Shown in pieces: positions 1-10,361 of a stretch of DNA of 64,000 nucleotides. The stretch is from Paralichthys olivaceus. Lineage: Eukaryota; Chordata; Actinopteri; Pleuronectiformes; Paralichthyidae. A program made the translations under genes and the position numbers. The notes beneath the pieces are model-generated. The model was not told the origin of the DNA. It saw only the letters and a list, made by a program, of their open reading frames with translations, and did no database searches. The stretch covers positions 12,501-76,500 of the forward strand of contig NC_091095.1 in the NCBI RefSeq assembly GCF_024713975.1, read 5' to 3'. Each line of letters starts with the position of its first letter. Within the stretch, counting starts at the first letter, position 1.

Positions 1-185
1 CTAGTATGAACTCTGCCGAAAATCCAGAGTCAATGTGCGAACACATCAGGGGATCCCTTGCTGGATTGACCACAGCGAGTGGGGGGGTTGATGACGCTAC
101 TAACACGCATCAGACAAAGAAATACTAATTTTAAAAAAAATCTCAGGATGAAGAAAACAATTCTGAAAAGAGCTTCTGTGTGATT

Positions 186-2031
186 TTATGTTGGTTTTGT
201 GATGAGTTGACTCGAGAAGTCGTAAAGATCTTTGTTGATTTTCTTCAGAGTCTGAACTTCTTCTTCCAACTCTGCAACACGAACCTTTGTGTTTTCTCCA
301 TCACCGAACACCGACTAAAACAAATACACAGACACTTTTATTCTGAAGTTTGGGGACCTGGACTATGAAGCTAGTTCAACATATCCATGATCTCTGTCAG
401 TTATCCAGCTGAACTTAACCTAATAATCACATTCAGGTTTTACTGCATATGACCAATCACAGACATTGACAGTTTGACTGACAGCAGAGGATCAAACAAT
501 TGAATAGTAAAAATCAGAGGATCAAACAACTGAATAATAAAAATCAGAGGATAACAAACATCCAGAATAAAAGAAACAGTTCCAGCTCCTAAATGCAGGA
601 AGAACAGCTGGTAAAACATCTGGGATTGTGTCAATGTTATGTTACAGCACCACCTGGTGATATTTGGTAAAACATACATTATGTGACCAAGAGATAACAT
701 GTATGAACAAGATAAATAACTCAGGGCCACGAAATCTGAATCTGTTGTTTACTAACAAAATGTGTGAAGAACTTAACCTGGAGCAGTTTAACTGTTCAGC
801 ATAACTTACTATGGTGATTTACCCCGATAACAAGGGAACGAGCTTCGTAGGACTCAATAACACCTGATAACCACAAATCCTGCTTCGTAGTAAAGGGCCC
901 AGGAGGCTAACCCCCCCAAAAAACAAAAGGTTCTGGTAAAACTTCACTTACTGGATCCACAGGGAAACATTCAGGTTTAAGCGCCATCTCTCACCTTGTC
1001 AGTCACAGCATTCATCAGTGAGCTCAGCCTATCAGCTTTCTGCAGGTATGTCTCTTCCTCTTCCTGAAAACGCCAAAATAAAGGCAGATAGAAAAGAAAG
1101 ATGAAACATATTTTCGAAATAAAGGTGCCAAGTGTGAATTAAAAATGAAAGATCTGATTTAAATGATCACATAAATAAAGAAGCTGTCCAGTATCAGTGT
1201 GAGGGGACTCACCTGTGTGCAGGGAGCGAGTCGGACACAAACGTCTCCTGATTCCCCACCATCGCCCTCGGAAGCATGCAGGTGTCGGCTGAAGCGCGGC
1301 AGAGGAACAACGGGTCGACTGTCGGGCAGGAACATATTCGCTGGAGCCGCCGTGATGAAGACATTGGTCACTGGACCTGAACAAAGACAGGAAGTGATAT
1401 CAGATGAATCTGTTGACAGATCATTTCATCACTGAGGATGAAGCTTCTTTAACATTCTGGATGGTTTCATTGTCAAAGGCGTCGGCAGCTGAATCTGACA
1501 AAGTGACGGAGGTGTGGGACGAGTCCATCAGCCCAGCCAAAAGAGAGACTATAATATCACTCCTGACGGTGCACTGAAGGTCTGACAATCTCCAGCACAG
1601 ACAGGATTTGGTTCATTATGAAGGGTCATGATCACTGCGAGATGACTTTTAGAGTCATCACAAGTTGAGTCCTGTACTTTTATTGTGAAGGAGCTGGATG
1701 CCTTTTATAGTTAAGGTGTTAGAGGGCTTTTCAATCCAGGTTCGAGTTAGCCCAGGTTGAAGCCAACCTGGGGTGGAGTCAACCTAGGTTCAGTCATCAG
1801 TCTGATGATGTCATAATAATAGGCAGGGCTTACCTTTGTGGGCAAGGCAGCGGATGCTCTGTTTACTCTGAACATCCCAGAGTCTGACAGTCTCATCATG
1901 TGACCCAGAGGCGAGGAGTGTCCCATCCATCGACACAGACAGACATGTCACCAAGTTCCTGAGGAGACTGTTCTGATCAGATATCACATACTAACACCAA
2001 TAGATAATATTTACTGATCCAAAACTTAAGC

Positions 2032-2091
<60 letters not shown>

Positions 2092-2218
2092 GTGCACAAT
2101 TATTAGGGTTAGGCAAGTGAGTATACACTGTAGTTGTTCAATAATAAAATGAATCCTCAAAAATACAACATGCCTAATAATTGTGCACACAGTGTATATA
2201 TATATAACCCTAACCCTA

Positions 2219-2253
<35 letters not shown>

Positions 2254-5200
2254 ACACACAAATACATATACAATAAATAGATATAACCATGTAACCACCA
2301 CAACTCTAATCAACGACAATTATTAATCAGACACTTTTTTTTACTTTATTTATAATTACACAATGAACAGAACCACTATTACTGATCCAGTGTCTCAAAC
2401 ATTCTTTCATAAACATGAAGGATAACATCACATGACATTCACATGAAATGTTTCATGATTTAATGCCTCCGTCACACATCTGTGTGAATCATTATAAACA
2501 CATTTTCACCTGTGACCTTTGAAGACCTGGTTTCCATCGTTGTCGGACTGAAACGATTTGTCACGACTGAGACTCTGAAACAGATTCAAACTGTTAATCT
2601 TTATTGACAACAGAGGCAGAAACAGCAGCTCAGCCAGTTGATCTATTGATTGAGGGTTAGGGAGAGGAGAGGTCACCTTTGACCACCAAAGTCTAACCAG
2701 ATCCTCCATGAGTCAAAGTGAATTGTATCAGATGTAATGAATTTCCCTACGGACAGTTCTGATATATCACATTAACAGGATAGTGAGCTCACTGTGACCT
2801 TGGCCTTTTGACCTCTAGGCACCAAAATCTAAAATGACATAACTCATGAGAGACACACTAACATGTCATGATGTTATATGACAGAACATGTAAACTTAAA
2901 AATGTTAAGAGGTAATTTATTTGTATCTTATGATGTATGATGACTAGGATTGTCTGGGGTGTGACAGAGAATGTTATGAATCGACTCACCTGGCTGCACA
3001 GAGACACCTGGAAAATGTTTCCATCAGTTCCTCCACAGAACAGGAAGTACTCACAGGGGTCAAAGGTCACAGACATGATCTCCACATCAAACAGAATGGA
3101 CAGGAGCAGCTCACCTGAGGACAGCTCCCACATCTGGACACACAGAGAAACACAGTAGCACTAATCGTTTTGCACTGGTGGTCTGTTGTGGTAACTCTGT
3201 CGTGGAAACCCTGTATTCAGACTTTTTGTTGCCACTGTTCACATTGCTGAACTCTCATCACTGCTTCTGACTCCAGAAGTGAACTATTATTATTTTATTT
3301 ATTATTACCAACAATACTAAGTCTCATTGTTCAACTGTTGGTTCTCTATATTAATACGATTTTAAGCTTTTGACCTTCTATGTAAAGAGCCTTGAGATCA
3401 TGGATATTAGGATTTGGTGCTATATAAATAAAATTTAATTGAAATTGAATCAGTGCCACTGATTCAGGATCAAAGCAAAAGCACCAGTTGGTTTGCATCA
3501 TGTCAGAGGCTCCTGTCTGGGTGTGATCCCTCCTTATTAACTTTACACTGAAACAAGTGTTTAGGTTCACAAGTTATTGGAACCTGAACAGTACTTTGTG
3601 TTTGTTTGATTTGCTCCAGAGTTTGTGAAATGTATTTAAACACATTGAAGAAAAAGTTTTCATTTTGTGCGCACTGCAGCATACACACACACTTTATTTA
3701 TTGTTTTGGTTGTGTTAAATTTATTTAGGATATTTTTATATTTTTATTTCTCATTCAAATGTCAGACTTAATATTCTTTAGAATTAAGTTCATTGCTCTA
3801 TGAAAGTGTGAACTTGCATGATTATCGATGCAGAGTCATCCTCTCTGCAGGAGCCCAAACATTAACACGTGTTGCTCCTCGTCTGCTCTCTGCTGTGTGC
3901 GTCAACCTAACCTGATGTGGGCGTAACTCTATTCCAGCCACATGATTGGTACCGTGCAGTGATATGCTCATTTTCATTGGATGTGTTGTCTGTCATAACA
4001 TGGATGGGAAGAATTCTATCCTTGTTGTAGGAACATGTCTTAAATTTATATCTGGGAAAAGTTTGCGATAATTATCTATCATTTTATCACCCAGTCCTAC
4101 ATTCACGTATACATACTCTTTCACCCAGATGCGCTAAGAGGTACCAAAATTTGGCACAGATTGATTTAACGTGAATCTGCACTGGGTAGTACCATTGTAA
4201 TTCAGTCGGTGCTCTAAAGAGTACCAAGTTCGGTACCCAACTCTATGCGCTTGTGCACCTAAATGAAAAAATTAAGGGCACCGATGCAACCAATGTGAAA
4301 AGTTAGTCTGGATCCATGCAAGAACAAACATGGCAACAATGGAGAAGGAAATGATAGTAAAAGTAAAATGATATAGATCCTGTATTTTCAGAACAATTAA
4401 GTTTCCGCCACTGTAAAAATGTCTTCTTCATGTCCTATTTGTTACACTGCCCCCCTATGATTTCAAGTGGTACTTCTCTGTTTTGTCTCTGTCGTCTGTA
4501 TAATAATAAGGTCTGACTACATCAAGAGCCTTGACATGATGTGTGTTGTGATTTATTGCTATAGAACTACTACTATAAAACTTCTATTATCCAGGTTAAA
4601 CAGTGCATCTGTCAGACCAGTGCAGTTACCTTGACAGTCTGATCTAAGGAGGCTGTGGCGACTCTGGCCTGAGCTCCCATCAGGCCGCAGTGCAGGTCGG
4701 TGATTGGTAGAGAGTGACGAGACAGGACATGACGGGGATCTGGGGTGTGGTTTAAATCCAGCTGTATCACACTGAAACAAAAAACAGTCTTCAGATTAAA
4801 AGTGTTTACATACTAATAGTCAGAGTTAAAAACATTGAGTATCTTTTTAAAGGGTCGACATGAAAATATCCAATAATCAGTTTAGTTCAGGTTTATAACA
4901 GTCATCTGAACCATGGTGACAATAAATAAACTAAACAATCAAAGTCCCTCTGCTCTTGAGCCATTGCTCACATAAATGCGTTAGTGCATTTCATGACACC
5001 AGGTCTCCCTCCTGGAATATAAGATACAGTAGTTTGTTCTCAACTTTCAAAGGAAATATACAACACACTTTTTAAAAATTGAAGGGAACACTTAACATAA
5101 TAAAACCAAGTCAGTTAAACTTCAGAGATCAAAGTGTCCATTTAAAAGAACAAGTGATTGTGAATCACTTTCTCTTTTTTGGTGCAAATCAAAGTCACAA

Positions 5201-6145
5201 CAGGTTAAATGGAGACAAAAGCAAACGAGCCCCAAACAGGGAATATTTTTAATGTGGTGTCCACAGACAGCTGCTCTCTCCTGGTCCTTCCTGACTCATT
5301 CTAGTTCTGTGTTCTGCTCGGGTCCTCGTCACTACTGGTAGCATGAGGCGCTACCTGCAGCATCAGGTTGCAGAGTTAGTCCAGCTCCTCCAGGAGGACT
5401 CATTCATCCATGTGGTCACAAGAAGGTTTGTGTCTCCAGCACAGTCTCAAGAGCCTGGAGGAGACACCAGGAGACGTTACACCAGAAGACATTACACCCA
5501 GGAGACACCAGGAGAGCTGGACAGAAGAAGAGCATCAACCCAGCAGGAGGAGCACTGCTCTACAAAATGACCTCCAGCAGGTTACTGGTGTGTTTCTGAA
5601 CAAACTGTCAGAAACAGACTCCATGAGACATGACGTCTTCTAGTGGGATCTGAGCTCACAGTCCAGCACCGAGCAGCTCCGTTCACCAGAGAACACCAGG
5701 TTCACCCCCGGAGCCTCATTCTCTTCACAGATGAGAGCAGGTTCACACTGAGCACATGTGACCGACGGAATCGGGTGAGTTACCTGCACAGACTCCACAC
5801 CAGAGCCAGGTTGTCTTTTCCTCCAGAAATAAAATGGCTGCTGTCGTCAGTGAACTTCAGACAGGTGACGTCCTGATAGTGACGACTGAGGACAGACAGC
5901 AGTTTACCTGTGCACACCTGAATCAATCAAAGAGAGTGAGTTTGAATCAACAGGACGCAGAGGGGTTGCCATAGAAACCAGAGACTGTACATTTTTTAAA
6001 TTCAAATAAAGAAAAGCATGAAGAAGGCACCTCCCACAGGTAAATGGCCTCCGCGACTCCAGCAGCGAGGAAGAGTCCGTCAGGTGAAGCCGTCACACAG
6101 GTGACCACACCTGGACACACAATCTTTTGCTGCAGCTGATCCTGC

Positions 6146-6194
<49 letters not shown>

Positions 6195-6744
6195 TGTGAC
6201 ATGACCTCTAACTGTTATTTCTTCTTCTTTCATAAATCACAACCACCATCTGAAGCGGCAGCTTTTCAAAATAAAGTTCTTCACATCACTTTAAAATAAG
6301 CTTCATGAAGTTCAGCAGGTTTTTCTTCAATAACTTCATTTTAATTTTCAGATGAGTCTGTTTAAGGGTTGCTGTTTTTAAAATGACGTTTTTATTTACA
6401 GGGTTTGGTCTGAGAGTCCCAGCAGAGGGCCGGGTGAGTCCGAGTGAATCTGAGTGAGTCCGAGTGAATCTGAGTGAGTCCGAGTGAATCTGAGTGAGTC
6501 CGAGTGAATGTGAGTGAGTCCGGATGTCTCGTACCTTCCTCTGGATCTCCCAGACGTTGATGAAGTTCTTTCCGAGCTGGGCGGAGAGCAGGAACTCCCC
6601 GCGGAGCAGCGACAGAGTCCGGGCCGAGCTGTTCCCTCCCCGGTATGAGAGCAGGCTGGAGCCGCTGTAGAGGTCGAACACGGTGCTGTTCCACAGCTGA
6701 GAGCCGGAGTCACTGGTCACTACCACCTCCAGAGGAGCCGCCAT
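186..6744 (-). CDS. wdr18: WD repeat-containing protein 18, complete
   Basis: Ten exons: 6744-6535, 6141-6031, 5917-5784, 4771-4630, 3133-2990, 2574-2510, 1958-1834, 1376-1213, 1063-995 and 314-186. Their phases join without a break into 430 aa plus TAA; human WDR18 has about the same length. The start is the ATG at 6744 (MAAPLEVVV), which matches the family; an in-frame ATG at 6774 is ignored. WD40 blades are visible: [13 protein letters not shown] at about 58-70, VAEAIYLWE near 107, [13 protein letters not shown] at about 145, SLDQTVKMWE at about 196 and [15 protein letters not shown] near 300. The C-terminus is a heptad-like helix ([16 protein letters not shown]). In vertebrates WDR18 forms the nucleolar PELP1-TEX10-WDR18 (Rix1/Ipi3-type) complex that helps mature the 60S subunit. 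The intron after exon 2 has an unusual donor, GAG|GTGCCT. The match to the family is from memory but continuous over all exons. Confidence 0.95.
440..735 (+). mobile_element. Non-autonomous element, copy A
   Basis: This stretch recurs in the opposite orientation at about 39490-39780. Shared blocks include a segment around TCACAGACAT-GACAGTTTGACTGACAGCAGAG, the run CCAGAATAAAAGAAACA, and CAGCTGGTAAAACATCT. The two copies are diverged but collinear, which fits an old DNA transposon fragment. It lies in the last intron of wdr18. The family is not recognised. Confidence 0.5.
780..905 (-). mobile_element. End of a PIF/Harbinger-like element
   Basis: The piece ends in CTTCGTAGTAAAGGGCCC. It shares the blocks GGTGATTTACCCC and AACAAGGGAACGAGCTTC with the element at 36236-36751. 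Only the terminal part is present here, inside the last wdr18 intron. Assignment rests on similarity to the other copies in this window. Confidence 0.45.
2036..2250. repeat. (AC)n, palindromic element, telomere-like triplet and (TA)n
   Basis: A (CA)n run at 2036-2089 is followed by a short foldback element. Its arms, CAGTGTGCACAATTATTAGG at 2088 and CCTAATAATTGTGCACAC near 2173-2190, are inverted copies. Next to it are three TAACCC units (2205-2222) and a (TA)n run. All of this is in the wdr18 intron between exons 6 and 7. Confidence 0.8.
3290..3450 (+). mobile_element. LINE 3' tail fragment
   Basis: The stretch ends with the typical fish L2-like tail, GAGCCTTGAGAT followed by GCTATATAAATAAAATTTAATTG. 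Similar tails occur at 11960-12070 (minus) and 41330-41545 (plus). It lies in the wdr18 intron between exons 4 and 5. Only the 3' end is present. Confidence 0.6.
3480..3690. repeat. Dispersed repeat, first copy (other copy near 27100-27290)
   Basis: The stretch shares GTGTTTGTTTGATT-GCTC, the run TATTTAAACA-ATTGAA and CATTTTGTGCGC with 27100-27290, in the same order and spacing. This looks like a DNA-transposon remnant. The family cannot be fixed from the two fragments. Confidence 0.45.
4130..4320. repeat. Dispersed repeat related to 21985-22070
   Basis: CACCTAAATGAAAA and the later GATGCAACCAATGTGAAAAG-TTAGTC match a segment in a stx10 intron at 21985-22070. Short palindromic stretches around GGTACC are visible. 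It is probably a degraded DNA transposon; the family was not identified. Confidence 0.4.
6145..6194. repeat. (AC)n microsatellite
   Basis: A pure CA run starts a few bases upstream of the wdr18 exon 2 acceptor on the minus strand, so the intron reads (TG)n close to its 3' splice site. Confidence 0.9.
6430..6520. repeat. 20-bp tandem repeat in wdr18 intron 1
   Basis: About four and a half units of GAGTGAGTCCGAGTGAATCT begin about 15 bp inside intron 1, beyond the exon 1 donor at 6534. They keep a long frame open on the minus strand, but the exon 1 splice donor AAG|GTACGAG precedes them. Confidence 0.85.
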
Positions 6745-6778
6745 GTTGGCTCCAGCAACAACAAACCCGCACACGCGG

Positions 6779-6836
6779 GTTTTCTTCTTCTTCTTCTTCT
6801 TCTTCTTCTTCTTCTTCTTCTGCTGCTGCTGTTGTT
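6779..6836. repeat. (TTC)n(TGC)n tract upstream of wdr18
   Basis: TTC triplets are followed by a few TGC triplets. The tract begins about 35 bp upstream of the wdr18 start codon, next to a small hairpin ACCCGC-ACAC-GCGGGT. On the wdr18 strand it is a GAA-rich polypurine stretch in the 5' UTR or core promoter. Confidence 0.85.
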
Positions 6837-7104
6837 TATTGGCGCTTGGTAAACCAGCTTATAGGTACATTACCACCACCTTCTGGACTGGAGCGTAGAG
6901 CAGCAAACAATAAAAATGTATGTGATATTTTGCTTTTCGTCTTTTAATCCTGATATTAATTCTCTTCATTGTTCATTAGGGCCCGAGCGCTGTGAAGCAG
7001 CGAAGGTTCTTATTCTTCTTCTTTTTATTGTTTGCGCAAGTTTAGGGATGTTCCCGTGGGTGAAAACTCACCGGCTTTTGCAGACACGTCAGGTAAACTG
7101 TGGG

Positions 7105-7220
7105 TTTAAAGCATAGACTGTATATAAAGGTTTAAAGCATAGACTGTATATAAAGGTTTGAAGCATAGACTGTATATAAAGGTTTAAAGCATAGACTGTA
7201 TATAAAGGTTTAAAGGGACA
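7105..7220. repeat. About 26-bp tandem repeat, four units
   Basis: Four to five units of GTTTAAAGCATAGACTGTAT-ATAAAG lie head to tail. The core AGACTGTATATAAA is the same as the core of the large array at 45539-48145. The region has no supported gene. Confidence 0.85.
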
Positions 7221-7499
7221 TCGTACATGGGCGGAGCAAAACAGCTCTGTAGCACCCCCTACAATTTATAAGAAATCAATATGAAATCATATAGCCCAAC
7301 ACACATTGTCAAGCAAAATATAACATAAAAAAGAGGTGAATGTAGGGGATAAAGAGTTCATAAAATCAGGCGTAAAAAGTAGGTGTAAAAATGTGTGCAA
7401 AAAATGAAGGAATTAAATAGTAAACATGTCAGTAGAATGTTGCAAATCTTTTCACACTGGGATTAGATGACTCGTGTTCATTATTGATTCATCACAAGT

Positions 7500-7881
7500 T
7501 ACCTGATTTACACAACACTGATTATCAAGGCATGATGGAGGATGAAGACGTGTCTGACAAAAATCTGTTGAAAATGTCTCAGAAAAGAAAACATCCAGAA
7601 CTGAGATAAAGCAGTTAAAAGTGAAGAAAGCAGAGTCAGAGAGTGATGAAGGTCTGACTCAGGAGGAGCAGCAGAGACAATATTCTGCTGCAGACATTAA
7701 AACGTTCCAAAAGAAAACCAAAGGAACCAGACAAGTGAAAGTAGAAGATCATTTCTCTGAAGTCAACAGGCCTCTGACTAAAAAATGTGATGGAGAAGAT
7801 GTTCTAACAGAACAGGAAATGTATAGATTAAAGAAACTGATTGTCAAAGTTAAAGCACAGATCATTGATGATGATGTCTAA
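7500..7881 (+). pseudogene. Retroelement ORF1-like fragment
   Basis: An 86-codon open frame at 7621-7881 starts without a good ATG (GTG) and ends in TAA. It contains YSAADIKTFQKKTKGTRQVK followed by VEDHF. That pattern is one I associate with ORF1-type proteins of fish retroelements (motif memory only). No flanking splice sites or promoter support a host gene. I treat it as a fossil; alternatives are a short host exon or chance. Confidence 0.35.
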
Positions 7882-8042
7882 TATTGATAACTTGTGTTTT
7901 CTCTGTCTGCCGCTGGTCTGTTCTTCTCAACCTTCTCTCTCATGTACGAATTCCTTATTGGGACGTTAAACCTGAATGTTCATGAACCATGATGTCCATG
8001 TTGAGTGTGGTTCTAGAGGTTTCATCCAATTAATAGGGTTAA

Positions 8043-8043
<1 letters not shown>

Positions 8044-8111
<68 letters not shown>
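8044..8111. repeat. (TG)n microsatellite
   Basis: A pure TG dinucleotide run of about 34 repeats. CA/TG-rich sequence recurs at 8238-8246 and 8358-8440. Confidence 0.95.
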
Positions 8112-8112
<1 letters not shown>

Positions 8113-8799
8113 CATATGCTGAGGTAAACACCCGTCAGATTAATGTTGACAAGCTGTTCTGTTTAATCCTCCTTCCTCTGTCACAGCAGCCAATCAGAGC
8201 TGCCCCGACTCTCTCCCCTCCCCCACCATGAGATGTGTGTGTGTGTGATCAGACTCTGTGTCAGCTCGGTTGCCGTGGCAGCAGTATTGTGAGGAAAGAG
8301 CTTGTATGAAGCGTCGCTGTGTTCCTCTGAGAGGAGACCACAACCTGCTGACCCCCGACACACACACACTGTGAGTAACACACATACACACACACAGACA
8401 CAAACTGTGACTAACACGCACGCACATATACACACACACACCTGATCAAAATGTCCTCACAATGATGGACCAAAATTGGTCCTCATAACTATAGATAAAG
8501 GTGGTGGAGAGGGTGCTCCTGATTGTCCATGATGAATAACAGTTTGTTCAGCGTCCTCCTCTCCACCACCACTTCAAAAGAGTCCGGTTTGCAACCAATG
8601 ACGGAGCCACTTCTGAATCAGCTTGTTCAGTCAGTTGGTGTCACCGGCTCCGATGCTGCTCCCTCAGCAGACCACAGCAAAGTACAGAACACTGGCTGCA
8701 ACAGACTGACAGAAGTTTTCCAACATCTTGCTGCACACATTGAAAGATCTCAGCTTCCTCAGGAAATATTATGCTCATCTCTTTCTTGTACACAGCGTC

Positions 8800-10140
8800 A
8801 GTGTTGCTTTTCCACTTCAGTCCGTTGTTGATGTGGACGCCCAGGTACTTCCTCCAGTGACAATATCAAATACCTGTTGAAGAACAAATTGAGCTCATTT
8901 GGCCTCTCCAGGCTGCCTCCTGGCTGTCTGTCTTTTGCCTTGAACCCAGTTATTTCTCTAATTCTACTCCACACATCCCTCACATTGTTCTGCTGGAGTC
9001 TGGCCTCCAGCTTCTGCCTGAATGAGTCTTTGCACCCCCTCAGCTTTCCCCTCAAGTCATGTTGTATGATCCAAAGTTCTTCTCTGTCTCCAGACCTGAA
9101 GGCTGTCTTCTTCATGTTGAGAAGAACTTTCAGCTCAGTGGTGATCCAGGGCTTGTTGTTGGGAGAGCAGCATGCAGCCCAGGGCAGCATGGTGGTTTAT
9201 TCACATAATTTTATGTATTCTGTTATGCAGTCCGACATGCTGTTGATGTCCTCCCCATGTGACCCATGGAGCACATCCCAGTCAGTGGACTCGAAAACAG
9301 TCCTGCAGTGCCTCAGTGGCCTCCTGAGTCCACCTCCTCACAGTTCTTGTATTTGGGTGTCAGCAATACCAGGTCTGATCTGCCAAGTGGGGGGAGGGCA
9401 GTGGCACTGTATGCATCCAGAGCATTTGCATACAGAAGGTCCAGTGTTTTACTGTCTCTTGTGGAGCAGTTAATATACTGATGAAATTAAGGTAAAGTTT
9501 TGTCCAGTGTGACATGATTGAAGTCACCACTGATGGCAATAAAAGCATTGGCATGTTGAGTTTGAAGCCTTGCAACAGTGGATTGGTGTCACATCAGCTG
9601 ATGGAGGAATGTAAACAGTGACAGTGATGACTGCATAAACTCGCTCGGCAAATAACATGGGCGCATTCCTACTAGCAGTTCAATGTCTGGGCTACAGAGC
9701 TGCTTCTTCTGACTAATATGTCTCGGATTACATATTCCACTCAAATATAGTGCAATCCCTCCTCCCTTCTTCTTACTGCTCTGTAAAACGTCCCTGTCTG
9801 TAACCCCGGGTAACTCTGAGCTGTGGTCTGGGAAATCTGAGTGCAGCCATGTCTTGGTGATCACGGTATTCTGGGTCTTAATCATCTTGCTGAGATTGTC
9901 CATCTTATTCCCCAAAGACCTCATGTTCCCCTTGATGACCGCTGGAAATGAAGGTTTATGTTTCCTCCTCTTCAGTCTGCACATAGTTCCAGCTCTGCAT
10001 CCCTGGTGTTTCCTCTGCAGCTCCTTGGGGATTTCTGGTCTCTCACCAGGCAGCAACACAGGTTTACTTAGAGCAATCAGCTGGTCACTTAATGCTCTCA
10101 CTCTTCTCTGCATGGTTCTTCGTAACAAAGACTAACAAAG
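8800..10140 (-). mobile_element. Degraded LINE, L2/CR1-like
   Basis: On the minus strand, 10128-9589 encodes an endonuclease-like part with the pattern KGNMRSLGNKMDNLSKM, then TKTWLHSDFPD, KKGGGIALYLS and CSPDIELL. Further on, 9190-8798 encodes the linker before the reverse transcriptase: NNKPWITTELK, FRSGDREEL, NNVRDVWSRIREITGF and ELNLFFNRY. Both read as the fish L2/CR1 class. Frames are broken by stops and shifts, no catalytic YxDD motif follows, and the copy is inactive. Confidence 0.8.
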
Positions 10141-10361
10141 GAAAGCAGCAGAAAATCAAGGAAAAAAGTTGTAAACCAACACAGTGCCCCAAAGTCCCCA
10201 GGAAAAATATTTAGAAAGATTAAAGTGACAAAAAGATTATTTTTCCATGTGTCATCATGTTTAAATAAAAATGTATAAAATCACATCTGTTTACATTTGT
10301 TATAAAAGTTTCAGATTTAAAATGTTTCAACTGACTTCAGAGGACTGATCTCCGTCCGCAG

